From Rheinheimera sp. SA_1 (GTDB lineage: Bacteria; Pseudomonadota; Gammaproteobacteria; Enterobacterales; Alteromonadaceae), in contig NZ_LXWK01000016.1 in NCBI RefSeq assembly GCF_001669775.1, forward strand, positions 124,001 through 188,000: DNA of 64,000 nt, in the 5' to 3' direction. The notes under the pieces are model-generated. The model did not search any database. It was not told the origin of the DNA and saw only the letters and a list, made by a program, of their open reading frames with translations. The position numbers and the translations under genes are program-made. Below are positions 1-8,762 of the stretch, one piece after another; position 1 is the stretch's first letter, and each line of letters begins with the position of its first letter.

Positions 1-2
1 CA

Positions 3-2090
3 GCCTGTTTTATCGACTCTTTAGCCACATTAAATTACCCGGCCATCGGTTATGGTATTCACTACGAACATGGCCTGTTTAAGCAAGAATTCCAACATGG
101 TTTCCAAATTGAACGCCCGGATAGCTGGCGTGAATACGGCAATCCATGGGAAATTTGTCGGCCGGAATCGGCGCAGGAAATTTCGGTCTACGGTTATGTC
201 GAAACTGTGTACGACCTGCAAGGCAAAATGAAAAAGGTTTGGCACCCGGGTCGCATCATCAAAGCTGTACCTTGGGATATCCCGGTTGTGGGTTACAACG
301 GTAGTTCAGTTAACGTGTTACGTTTATGGGAAAGTCGCGCCAGTGATTTTTTCAACTGGGACGTGTTTAACTCCGGCGGTTATGTTGACGCGGCTCGCGA
401 AAACATCGAAGCCGAAACCATTTCCAAAGTACTGTACCCGAATGACGATACCGATGCCGGTAAAGAACTACGGTTGATCCAGCAATATTTCTTCTGCTCG
501 AGTTCACTGAAAGACATTATCCGCCGTTACAAACGCGCGCATGGTGATGACTGGAGTTTCTTCGCCAAACAAGTGGTGATCCAGCTTAACGATACCCACC
601 CGGCGGTTGCTATTCCTGAGCTGATGCGGGTACTGGTTGATCGTGCAGAAATGAACTGGGAAGACGCCTGGAATATTTGTCAGCATGTGTTTGCCTACAC
701 CAACCACACCCTACTGCCAGAAGCGCTGGAGCGTTGGCCGGTCCGGTTATTTGAAAAAGTATTACCGCGTCACATCGAAATTATTTATGAAATCAACCGT
801 CGGTTCTTAGTTGAACAGGTTGATGTGCGTTGGCCTGGTGATGTCGACAAAAAACGTAAACTGTCGATTATCGAAGAAGGCCATGAACCGATGGTGCGGA
901 TGGGGCATTTGTCGGTGGTCGGTTCTTTCCGGGTCAATGGTGTGGCAGAAGTGCATTCAGCTTTGGTCAAATCGGATTTATTCCCGGAAATGGTCGCGTT
1001 ATGGCCGGATAAGTTCACCAATATCACCAATGGCGTGACCCCACGTCGCTGGTTAAAGGCTTGTAATAAACGTCTGTCGAAGTTGCTCGATAACACCATC
1101 GGCAGCGATTGGCCAACTGATTTAACCAAATTATCGGCGCTGCAAGCGCACGCAGACAGTCCTGCGATGCAAGATGCCTTTATGGCGATTAAACAGCAAA
1201 ACAAAGCTGATTTAGCCGAAGTGGTGAAAAACCTGACTGGTATCGCGATTGACCCGCATGCGCTGTTTGACGTCCAGATTAAACGTCTGCATGAATACAA
1301 ACGTCAGCATCTGAATTTATTGCATATTCTGGCGTTGTATCGCCGTATTTTACAGGATCCGGATTACGACATGGTGCCACGGGTGTTCTTCTTTGGTGCC
1401 AAAGCGGCGCCTGGCTATAAACTTGCGAAAGATATTATCTACGCCATTAATAAAATTGCCGACAAGATCAACCACGATAAACGGGTGAAAAACCGGATTA
1501 AAGTGGTGTTTATGCCGAACTACCGGGTGAGCCTTGCTGAGAAAATGATCCCGGCAGCGGACGTTTCCGAGCAAATTTCAACCGCAGGTAAAGAAGCCAG
1601 CGGTACCGGCAATATGAAGCTGGCGCTGAATGGTGCTATCACTGTCGGTACTATGGATGGTGCCAATATTGAAATCGCCGAAGAAGTAGGCGCCGATAAT
1701 ATTGCGATCTTTGGTTTGTCAGTCGATGAAGTAAAAGCCCTGTATGCCAAAGGCTACGATAGTCGTGATTACTACTACAACAATCCGGAATTAAAAGCGA
1801 TTTTGGATTGGTTGGAAACGGACTATTTCACTCCGGGTAAACCAGGCGAGCTGGCAGCGATCAAACGTAGCCTCATTGAAGGCGGTGACCATTATCTGGT
1901 GATGGCAGACTTTGCTTCTTATGTCAAAGCGCAGGAAACTATCGATGGCTGGTACCGCGATAAAGCGGGCTGGGCGAAAAAAGCAATTTTAAACACCGCC
2001 AGTGTTGGTAAGTTTACCTCGGATCGTTCGATAGAAGATTATGTCGCCCGGGTCTGGCAACTGACCAAATGTGAAGTTGGCAACGTCTAA
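3..2090 (+). CDS. glgP: Glycogen/maltodextrin phosphorylase, 5' truncated by window edge
   Basis: Phosphorolytic release of glucose-1-phosphate from alpha-1,4-glucans in the cytoplasm (GT35 family, PLP enzyme). The reading frame is open from base 3 with no start codon, and its first residues ([18 protein letters not shown]) are a conserved internal GT35 segment, so roughly the first 130-150 residues lie outside the window. The PLP-lysine signature EASGTGNMK is present about two-thirds into the visible part, followed by the conserved [14 protein letters not shown]. The family-typical RLHEYKRQ stretch is also visible. The C-terminus is complete and followed by a strong hairpin terminator. Other glycogen genes would be expected upstream, outside the window. 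Whether it is glycogen- or maltodextrin-specific (glgP versus malP) cannot be decided without that context. Confidence 0.95.
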   Translation, partial: ACFIDSLATLNYPAIGYGIHYEHGLFKQEFQHGFQIERPDSWREYGNPWEICRPESAQEISVYGYVETVYDLQGKMKKVWHPGRIIKAVPWDIPVVGYNGSSVNVLRLWESRASDFFNWDVFNSGGYVDAARENIEAETISKVLYPNDDTDAGKELRLIQQYFFCSSSLKDIIRRYKRAHGDDWSFFAKQVVIQLNDTHPAVAIPELMRVLVDRAEMNWEDAWNICQHVFAYTNHTLLPEALERWPVRLFEKVLPRHIEIIYEINRRFLVEQVDVRWPGDVDKKRKLSIIEEGHEPMVRMGHLSVVGSFRVNGVAEVHSALVKSDLFPEMVALWPDKFTNITNGVTPRRWLKACNKRLSKLLDNTIGSDWPTDLTKLSALQAHADSPAMQDAFMAIKQQNKADLAEVVKNLTGIAIDPHALFDVQIKRLHEYKRQHLNLLHILALYRRILQDPDYDMVPRVFFFGAKAAPGYKLAKDIIYAINKIADKINHDKRVKNRIKVVFMPNYRVSLAEKMIPAADVSEQISTAGKEASGTGNMKLALNGAITVGTMDGANIEIAEEVGADNIAIFGLSVDEVKALYAKGYDSRDYYYNNPELKAILDWLETDYFTPGKPGELAAIKRSLIEGGDHYLVMADFASYVKAQETIDGWYRDKAGWAKKAILNTASVGKFTSDRSIEDYVARVWQLTKCEVGNV

Positions 2091-2122
2091 CGACTAACTG
2101 TGAACCGCAGTTTTGAAATAAT

Positions 2123-2150
2123 AAAGCCCATGCAATTGCATGGGCTTTTT
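2123..2150. terminator. Bidirectional Rho-independent terminator between glgP and the MFS gene
   Basis: A perfect palindrome with stem AAAGCCCATGCAA paired to TTGCATGGGCTTT is followed by extra Ts. It sits between the convergent ends of glgP and the Bcr/CflA gene and has T-runs on both sides, so it can serve both strands. Confidence 0.85.
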
Positions 2151-2171
2151 AGTTTTTCAAAAGTCGAAGCT

Positions 2172-3428
2172 TTAAAGATTCGGTGAGGCTTCTACCGGCA
2201 AATCAGCCGCAGCATTTTTTTGTTGGTACCGCTGTGCATAACTGAAAATCAGCATACTGATAAAGCTAAAAATTAGAAATCCACCGGTTACCGGGAACAA
2301 AGTCCCGTTATACATTTGACCGATGACAGTGCCGATGACCATCGACATAATCGACGAGGTTGAACCAATAATGGCCGCAGCAATGCCGGCGACATGGCCC
2401 ATCGGCTCCATCGCCATGGCGTTGATATTGCCAAACACCAGCCCAAAACAGAAAAACAACACCGATGCGTAAATCATAAACATCCACAGTTGCACTTCAA
2501 CGCTTAGATGCACAGCTAAAAATAGCGCTGAGCTGCCGATAATTCCCCAAATCGCCAGCTTGGCTAAGTGTTGCATCCCGAGTTTTTGCACCAGCTGTGA
2601 ATTCACCAGCGAGGCCGCACCAAATACAATCGCCAATACCCCAAAATACAATACAAACATCTCGCCGGTTTTAAACAGATCCTGGAAGATTTGTTGTGAT
2701 GAATTCAGATAACCGATAAAGCTGCCAAAAAACAAACCCATACAAATCATGTAGCAAACAGTCGGCACGTTGCTGATCACTTCTTTAAAGCCTTCGGCAA
2801 ATCCCTTGGTACTCATCGGAATTCGATGCGCTTTGGGTAATGTTTCTTCCAGTCGGAAAAAAATCCACACTGCAATCATCAAGGCATAAAACACATACAG
2901 CACAAAAATATCGCGCCAGCTGCCAAACCACATCACTGCCTGACCCAGACTGGGCGCTAAAGCCGGCACCATGATAAAAATCATCATCACCAGCGACATA
3001 ATCCGCGCCATATCATTGCCGGCGTATTTATCACGCACGATTGAAATAGCCGACACATAAGGCCCGGAAACACCAAGACCCTGAATAAAACGACCGAGCA
3101 ATAAGGTGTTGATATCGGTGGCAAAATAACAAAGTACGGTGCCGGCTAAAAACAGCACAATACCGCCATACAGTACTTTTTTGCGGCCGGTGGCATCTGA
3201 CAACGGGCCACAGATCAGCTGTCCAATTGCCATACCGAAAAACAATGCACTCACCACATACTGCGCCTGATTTGGGTGTGCCAGCACGATGTCGGCGCGA
3301 ATGGCGTCCAGCGCCGGCAATAATGCATCAATGGATATCGCTACAATCGACATCAAAAGAGCTACCAGCAAGGTAAATTCGCCGGTAGAAATACGCGAAG
3401 CAGGCGCATGGGTGGAATAATCAGACAT
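2172..3428 (-). CDS. Bcr/CflA family multidrug efflux MFS transporter
   Basis: A 418-residue inner-membrane protein with about 12 hydrophobic segments. It carries the major-facilitator motif A loop (GPLSDATGRKKVLYGG) after TM2 and the Bcr/CflA-type N-terminus with ISIDALLPALDAI. The family exports drugs such as bicyclomycin or chloramphenicol, and some members export cysteine or sulfonamides, by proton antiport. The substrate here is unknown. The start is ATG at 3428. A solute-binding protein gene lies 160 bp upstream on the same strand; no functional link is evident. The family call is firm, the substrate is not. Confidence 0.88.
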   Translation of the reverse strand: MSDYSTHAPASRISTGEFTLLVALLMSIVAISIDALLPALDAIRADIVLAHPNQAQYVVSALFFGMAIGQLICGPLSDATGRKKVLYGGIVLFLAGTVLCYFATDINTLLLGRFIQGLGVSGPYVSAISIVRDKYAGNDMARIMSLVMMIFIMVPALAPSLGQAVMWFGSWRDIFVLYVFYALMIAVWIFFRLEETLPKAHRIPMSTKGFAEGFKEVISNVPTVCYMICMGLFFGSFIGYLNSSQQIFQDLFKTGEMFVLYFGVLAIVFGAASLVNSQLVQKLGMQHLAKLAIWGIIGSSALFLAVHLSVEVQLWMFMIYASVLFFCFGLVFGNINAMAMEPMGHVAGIAAAIIGSTSSIMSMVIGTVIGQMYNGTLFPVTGGFLIFSFISMLIFSYAQRYQQKNAAADLPVEASPNL

Positions 3429-3588
3429 CTATAGTTTTCCGTTAGCTGGCTAAATTGGGGAACTGCAAGCACCATGATATACCCAAATTCAAGGCAACTG
3501 CAGCTTGCTAAAACGCAGTGGCATCGAAGCTGGTCGAATTGGTGGGGGTGAATATCGACTGATTCAGCGTATTTATTGCAAGAAAGTG

Positions 3589-4323
3589 TTATTCAACGAC
3601 ATTCGGCCACAAACCAGCTTTTTGCAGTTCGATAATCGCCTGACTGATTTCATCATGACGCGCAAACATCTTCGATTTACGACTTAATGCCAAATAAACC
3701 GGTGTCTCAGACAAAATAAGCGGTGTGATTACCAGATTTTGATAATTTGGGAAGTTTTCGATGGCGTAGCGCAGATAATCACGTTCTTCTATCACGGCCT
3801 GCGCCCGACCTTTGAGAACCAACTCGTTTTTTGCCTTACGATCCGCTACATCAATAAAATTCTTGGCATATTGTGGATTGTTGCGGATTTTTTCGACCTC
3901 GACCCCGAGATAACTGCCTGTGGTCAAGGCGATGCGACCCGGAAACTGTTGCAGCTCAGCCAGCGAATTAAGGCCAAGCCATTCAGGATAGGATTTATGC
4001 ACCCCGACCACCAATACCTCCAGCTGATGGGGCGCTAAAAACAACATGGTGTTGTTGCGGCTGTCGGTTTTTGTCAGATTAAAAATAAAGTCGAGTTCAC
4101 CTTGCTCGACCAGCTTTAATGCCCGGCCAAAAGGGACATCGAGGTACTCGACCTGACAATCCAGCTTAGCGGCCAGCCGTTGTGACAACACCACACGACT
4201 ACCTTGCCATGCCTGATCCTGAAAATATGAATACGGTGGAAATTCATTGACTTGCACCTTCATCACGCACGCTGACAAAGGCGCAAAGTGTAACAAGGTG
4301 AAAACAACCAGCCAAAATCTCAT
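3589..4323 (-). CDS. Periplasmic solute-binding (SBP_bac_3-like) lipoprotein
   Basis: From the ATG at 4323 the protein starts MRFWLVVFTLLHFAPLSAC: a signal peptide whose LSAC could be a lipobox. The rest is a type II periplasmic binding fold of the amino-acid-binding class (N-terminal VNEFPPYSYF, then PFGRALKLVEQGELDFIFNL). The reading frame extends to an ATG at 4380, which would add 19 residues. Neither start has a good ribosome binding site, and the internal one gives the better signal peptide. There is no ABC permease or ATPase nearby, which is common for stand-alone binding proteins in this bacterial group. The ligand is unknown. Confidence 0.75.
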   Translation of the reverse strand: MRFWLVVFTLLHFAPLSACVMKVQVNEFPPYSYFQDQAWQGSRVVLSQRLAAKLDCQVEYLDVPFGRALKLVEQGELDFIFNLTKTDSRNNTMLFLAPHQLEVLVVGVHKSYPEWLGLNSLAELQQFPGRIALTTGSYLGVEVEKIRNNPQYAKNFIDVADRKAKNELVLKGRAQAVIEERDYLRYAIENFPNYQNLVITPLILSETPVYLALSRKSKMFARHDEISQAIIELQKAGLWPNVVE

Positions 4324-4533
4324 CAAAACAGCTGCATTAAAAAAAAGCGGATAATTGCAACTTAGCAGAGCGAACAGCATGATACAAGCTGGTTAGCGGC
4401 TAACACTGACCTTGAAGTTAAGGAATTTTAAGCCGCCACTGGAAATTTCTGCCAGCAGTCCCCATAACCTATGTTTGGGAACCTATCGACCCACTCAGGG
4501 TCAGATAGCCAGCAGCTAATTTTGAGGTCGACG

Positions 4534-4929
4534 ATGAAAGGATCCTGGCAAAGTGGTACGCCACGTATGCAGTTTCAATTTGGGCAGGGCAAAAGACCCG
4601 GATTTTTTACGCTGATTGTGATCGCTTTCGCGCTTGGGTTATTTCTGGTATTCGGTATTGGTTTACTGATGATCGCCGCAACCTTGCTGGTGTTGATGTT
4701 GCCCTGGTTGTGGTGGAAAAAACGCAAGTTAGTTGCACGGATGCAACAAGCACAAGCTGCTTACCAGGCACAGCAACAAGACCCGGCAGCTTCTGGCGTG
4801 ATCATTGAAGGTGAAGTTGTACAGCGTGAGCCTGCTCAGTCCAGCTCGGCAACCACAGTCAACACTCAGAAGCTTTATGTACAGAGTGTGACGATTGAGC
4901 AGGATCAATCTGAACCTGTCGTCAAATAA
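4534..4929 (+). CDS. Small membrane protein of unknown function
   Basis: A 131-residue protein. A Shine-Dalgarno-like GAGG six bases before the ATG at 4534 makes this the preferred start; the frame is open back to 4471. It has a polar N-terminus of about 25 residues, a hydrophobic hairpin (FFTLIVIAFALGLFLVFGIG and LLMIAATLLVLMLPWLWW), a basic KKRK stop-transfer and then a Gln/Ala-rich polar tail ending PVVK. It is divergent from the solute-binding protein gene and upstream of the ydiJ-type gene. I do not recognise the family. It is probably an inner-membrane protein with a cytoplasmic tail. Confidence 0.65.
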   Translation: MKGSWQSGTPRMQFQFGQGKRPGFFTLIVIAFALGLFLVFGIGLLMIAATLLVLMLPWLWWKKRKLVARMQQAQAAYQAQQQDPAASGVIIEGEVVQREPAQSSSATTVNTQKLYVQSVTIEQDQSEPVVK

Positions 4930-5096
4930 TCGGCAAATAGGTATGCTGAAACCGTAGTTTTTACCGGACCCGTTGTATGCTGACCGCGGGTCTGTCATGT
5001 TCATTGCTGGTCATTTTTATCTGTAAAAGCCTTAAAATCAGCGCGCTGCCAATGATATACTCGGGGCAACTTCACTAAGTTGCAGTAACCAAACCG

Positions 5097-8000
5097 ATGA
5101 TCCCAAAGTTAACTCCTGAACATACCTTGCCAGCTTGTGTATTGGCTTTTCGTGATGCATTGGTCGCCGCCGGTTTTAGCGGTGACATCGAAACCAGTTA
5201 TGCTGCAAGGCTGGCTGTTGCAACCGATAACAGTGTATATCAGGCGTTACCACAGGCGGTATTACTACCAAAAACCTTATCTGACCTACAAACCATCACC
5301 ACACTTGGCCAAAGTCCGGCTTTTAGCGGCTTAAAGTTCAGCCCACGCGGTGGCGGCACCGGCACCAATGGCCAGGCACTGACCGAACATCTGGTCGTTG
5401 ACGTATCCCGCCATATGCGACAAATTCTGGAATTTAACGCCGAAGAGCGTTGGGTGCGGGTTGAAGCAGGCGTGATTAAAGATCAATTAAACGCATTTTT
5501 AAAACCCCATGGTTTTTTCTTCGCCCCAGATTTATCCACTTCTAACCGCGCGACAATTGGCGGCATGATTAGCACTGACGCTTCAGGGCAGGGCTCCTTG
5601 GTCTACGGCAAAACCAGTGATCATGTGCTGGCACTAAAATCAGTGCTTGTTGACGGTACTGTGCTGGATACGGCACCGATGCCTCGTTCTCAGGCCGAAA
5701 CTCTTGCCGCTGAGCCAAACCGTATCGGCGCCATTTACCGCCAGGTTTTACAAAGCACTTTAGATCATCGCGAACAAATCAAAGCAAAATTTCCGCGGTT
5801 AAACCGTTTTTTAACCGGTTACGATTTAGAACATGTCTGGAATGAACAGCTTAGCGAATTTGATTTAGGCCGGGTGATCACCGGCGCTGAAGGCTCCCTA
5901 GGTTTTGTGGTCGAAGCCAAACTAAATATCACGCCAATTGCTCCCTTTAAGTGTTTGATCAACGTCAAATATGACAGCTTTGAAAGCGCGTTACGCAACG
6001 CGCCGTTTTTGGTGGCAGCCCGCGCAACTTCGGTGGAAACCGTCGACAGTAAAGTGCTGGATTTAGCCCGCAACGATATCATCTGGCATCAGGTGAAAAG
6101 TTACATTGAAGATGTGCCGGGTAAAACCATGTATGGCCTGAATATGGTCGAATACAACGCCGAAGATGAAGCTGAAATGCAGGACAAAGTGCAGACGCTG
6201 GAGCAGCGTTTGCAACAGGCCGTTGCCAATGGCGAAAGTGGCATTATCGGTTATCAGCTGACCTACGATTTAAACGGCATCTCGCAAATTTACGCCATGC
6301 GCAAAAAAGCCGTTGGTTTACTGGGTAACGCCAAAGGTGCGCAAAAGCCAGTACCTTTTACTGAAGATACGGCAGTACCGCCAGAAAACCTCGCTGATTT
6401 TATTATGGAATTCCGGGCGCTGCTGGATAGCCATCAGCTGACCTACGGCATGTTTGGCCATGTCGACGCCGGAGTATTGCATGTGCGACCAGCGCTCGAT
6501 ATGACCGATCCGGCACAGGAAGTTTTGCTTCGGCAGGTGTCGGATCAAGTGGTCGCGCTGACTGCTAAATACGGCGGTTTAATGTGGGGCGAACATGGTA
6601 AAGGTTACCGCAGTGAATATGGCCCGGCGTTTTTTGGCGACACCTTGTTTAACGAATTGCGGAAAATTAAAGCGGCATTTGATCCGGACAACCGGATGAA
6701 CCCGGGCAAGATTTGTACACCTTGGCAGAATAATGACAAATTAGTCAGCGTCGATGGCGTGAAACGCGGTTATTTCGACCGGCAAATTCCACTGACAGTA
6801 CGGCAGAGCTTTGATAGTGCCGCCAACTGTAACGGCAATGGCCTGTGTTTTAACTACGAAGAAAATTCGCCGATGTGTCCGTCGAGCAAAATTACCAAAG
6901 ATCGCCAGCATAGCCCTAAAGGACGAGCTGGTTTAATGCGCGAGTGGTTGCGTTTGATGTCAAAGCAGGGTGTTGACGTGCTGGCACAAGAGCAACAGTT
7001 GCTGGAGCGTGGTGCTGGGATCGGCAAGCTTTGGCAAAAAGCCCGCAACAGCTGGCGCAAACAGCGTGGCGAACAGGATTTTTCACACGAAGTAATGGCG
7101 GCAATGGAAGGTTGCCTGGCCTGTAAGGCTTGCGCCGGTCAATGCCCAATTAAAGTGGATGTACCTTCGTTCCGCTCACGGTTTTTGCAGTTGTACCACA
7201 GCCGTTATTTGCGGCCGCTGAAAGATTATGTGGTAGCTGGCATTGAACAAACCGCCCCGATGCTGGCGAAGTTTCCAACGTTGGTGAATGGCGGCCTGAA
7301 GCTGACGCCAACCAAGTTTTTACTCGAAAAAACTGTGGGTTATGTCGATTCGCCATTATTGTCGGTGCCGACCTTGGCGCAGCAGCTGGATGGTCAATAT
7401 ACCTTTGATTTGGCGAAGTTGCAGGCGATGTCTGCGGCAGAGCGACAAAATGTGGTGTTGTTAGTACAAGACCCTTTTACCAGTTTTTATGAAGCTGAGC
7501 TGGTGGCAGACGCGCTGGCTTTAATGCAAAAACTTGGTTTTAAACCAATGTTGTTACCGTTTTTACCAAATGGTAAACCACAGCATGTGAAAGGCTTTTT
7601 ACGCGAGTTTGCAAAAACAGCCTCGACTGCGGCGCAGTTTTTTAATCAACTTTCAGCACTGGATCTGCCTTTATTGGGGCTCGACGCTTCTTTGGTGCTG
7701 GTGTATCGCGACGAATATGTCAAAGCACTTGGCGAGTTGCGCGGCGATTTTACGGTACAGGTATTTCATGAATGGCTGGTGCAGCAAAAGTTGCCTGCAA
7801 TGAAACAGTTGGCAGAACATACCAACCCCTTTAAGTTGTTTGCACATTGCACCGAAAAAACCGCGTTGCCAACCACCGAAAAAAACTGGCAACAAATTTA
7901 TAGCGCCGCCGGCCTGAAGCTTGATGTCGTCGCTGTTGGTTGTTGTGGTATGGCCGGGACTTACGGCCACGAAGTGCAAAATCAGGCGAATAGCAGGGCA

Positions 8001-8150
8001 TTATACGATTTAAGCTGGCAGCAACATGTAGAACAAACCAGTATATCCAATATGCTGGTGACTGGTTTTTCCTGTCGTAGTCAGGTCAAACGGTATGAAG
8101 GCAGTAAACCTTTGCACCCGTTACAACAGTTATTGCGGTTGTTGCCGTAG
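5097..8150 (+). CDS. ydiJ: FAD/Fe-S D-2-hydroxyglutarate dehydrogenase (YdiJ type)
   Basis: A 1017-residue fusion. An FAD_binding_4 domain (about residues 40-270, with PRGGGTGTNGQ and GTVLDTAPM) is followed by an FAD-oxidase C-terminal domain (about 290-540, with FGHVDAGVLHVRP and NPGKICTP). Next come two Fe-S cysteine clusters: CNGNGLC...CPSSK near 577-595 and CLACKACAGQCP near 671-682. A CCG-type domain with GCCGMAG lies near residue 948. This architecture matches E. coli YdiJ, which oxidises D-2-hydroxyglutarate, a by-product of serine biosynthesis, and passes electrons to the respiratory chain. The start ATG has no strong ribosome binding site but fits the family N-terminus. It is monocistronic. 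Related glycolate or D-lactate oxidases are shorter. Confidence 0.88.
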   Translation: MIPKLTPEHTLPACVLAFRDALVAAGFSGDIETSYAARLAVATDNSVYQALPQAVLLPKTLSDLQTITTLGQSPAFSGLKFSPRGGGTGTNGQALTEHLVVDVSRHMRQILEFNAEERWVRVEAGVIKDQLNAFLKPHGFFFAPDLSTSNRATIGGMISTDASGQGSLVYGKTSDHVLALKSVLVDGTVLDTAPMPRSQAETLAAEPNRIGAIYRQVLQSTLDHREQIKAKFPRLNRFLTGYDLEHVWNEQLSEFDLGRVITGAEGSLGFVVEAKLNITPIAPFKCLINVKYDSFESALRNAPFLVAARATSVETVDSKVLDLARNDIIWHQVKSYIEDVPGKTMYGLNMVEYNAEDEAEMQDKVQTLEQRLQQAVANGESGIIGYQLTYDLNGISQIYAMRKKAVGLLGNAKGAQKPVPFTEDTAVPPENLADFIMEFRALLDSHQLTYGMFGHVDAGVLHVRPALDMTDPAQEVLLRQVSDQVVALTAKYGGLMWGEHGKGYRSEYGPAFFGDTLFNELRKIKAAFDPDNRMNPGKICTPWQNNDKLVSVDGVKRGYFDRQIPLTVRQSFDSAANCNGNGLCFNYEENSPMCPSSKITKDRQHSPKGRAGLMREWLRLMSKQGVDVLAQEQQLLERGAGIGKLWQKARNSWRKQRGEQDFSHEVMAAMEGCLACKACAGQCPIKVDVPSFRSRFLQLYHSRYLRPLKDYVVAGIEQTAPMLAKFPTLVNGGLKLTPTKFLLEKTVGYVDSPLLSVPTLAQQLDGQYTFDLAKLQAMSAAERQNVVLLVQDPFTSFYEAELVADALALMQKLGFKPMLLPFLPNGKPQHVKGFLREFAKTASTAAQFFNQLSALDLPLLGLDASLVLVYRDEYVKALGELRGDFTVQVFHEWLVQQKLPAMKQLAEHTNPFKLFAHCTEKTALPTTEKNWQQIYSAAGLKLDVVAVGCCGMAGTYGHEVQNQANSRALYDLSWQQHVEQTSISNMLVTGFSCRSQVKRYEGSKPLHPLQQLLRLLP

Positions 8151-8262
8151 CTAAAACGGCAATATCTGAACAAATGTAAATTTTAGTTACAAAGTAGCCA
8201 AAGTTATCTGCTTAACCTTGGCTACACTCAATGTTTTGGCCAACAAAACAGGGAGAAAGTAC

Positions 8263-8643
8263 ATGTCTGCATCTAATCCAAATCCGGTCGGCTGGTTTGA
8301 AATTCCGGCAACTGATCTGGCAACCAGCCAAAAGTTTTATCAAGCGATCCTGCACACCGAATTCACTATTCTTGAAATGCCACCTTACACCATGGCAATG
8401 TTTGCTGCCGATCACGCCCAGCCTGGCTGCGGTGGCGCTTTGGTGGTCGGGCCAGAAACTGTACCTTCAACCAGCGGCACTACGGTATATTTCCAGTCAG
8501 AAGATTGCGCAGCGGTGATAAGCCGAGTCGCCGCAGCTGGCGGCACAGTGCTGATGGAAAAAACCAGTATTGGCGAGCATGGTTTTATCGGGATGTTTTT
8601 AGACCCCGCTGGTAATAAGCTGGGTGTGCATAGCATGCAATAA
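8263..8643 (+). CDS. VOC (glyoxalase/bleomycin-resistance fold) family protein
   Basis: A 126-residue single-domain protein. The frame opens at 8218, but a GGGAGAAAG ribosome binding site sits just before the ATG at 8263, giving MSASNPNPVGWFEIPATDL, the normal start for this family. VOC features include the N-terminal WFEIPATDLATSQKFY and the C-terminal GFIGMFLDPAGNKLGVHS. Close relatives are small uncharacterised VOC proteins, often annotated as glyoxalases. The enzymatic reaction, if any, is unknown. A strong terminator follows. Confidence 0.82.
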   Translation: MSASNPNPVGWFEIPATDLATSQKFYQAILHTEFTILEMPPYTMAMFAADHAQPGCGGALVVGPETVPSTSGTTVYFQSEDCAAVISRVAAAGGTVLMEKTSIGEHGFIGMFLDPAGNKLGVHSMQ

Positions 8644-8675
8644 GGCTATAAATTTCTCTATAAATAGCGCCATAA

Positions 8676-8709
8676 AAAAACGCCAGGCTTGATCAGGGCT
8701 GGCGTTTTT
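8676..8709. terminator. Bidirectional terminator between the VOC and TonB-receptor genes
   Basis: The stem AAAAACGCCAG pairs with CTGGCGTTTTT around a 12-base loop, with A- and T-runs on the two flanks. It is placed between convergent genes. Confidence 0.85.
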
Positions 8710-8762
8710 GTTTGGTCGTTATTAGCTATTGCCTGATTAAAGTTTTAGTCAGAAATATCTGC

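Noticed and set aside
785-1300. 171-codon minus-strand open frame
   Set aside because: Antisense to glgP; glgP coding is certain and the shadow has no ribosome binding site or family features.
8194-8225. GTAGCCAA...TTGGCTAC hairpin before the VOC gene as a terminator of ydiJ
   Set aside because: No T-run follows and the loop side is imperfect; termination cannot be supported.
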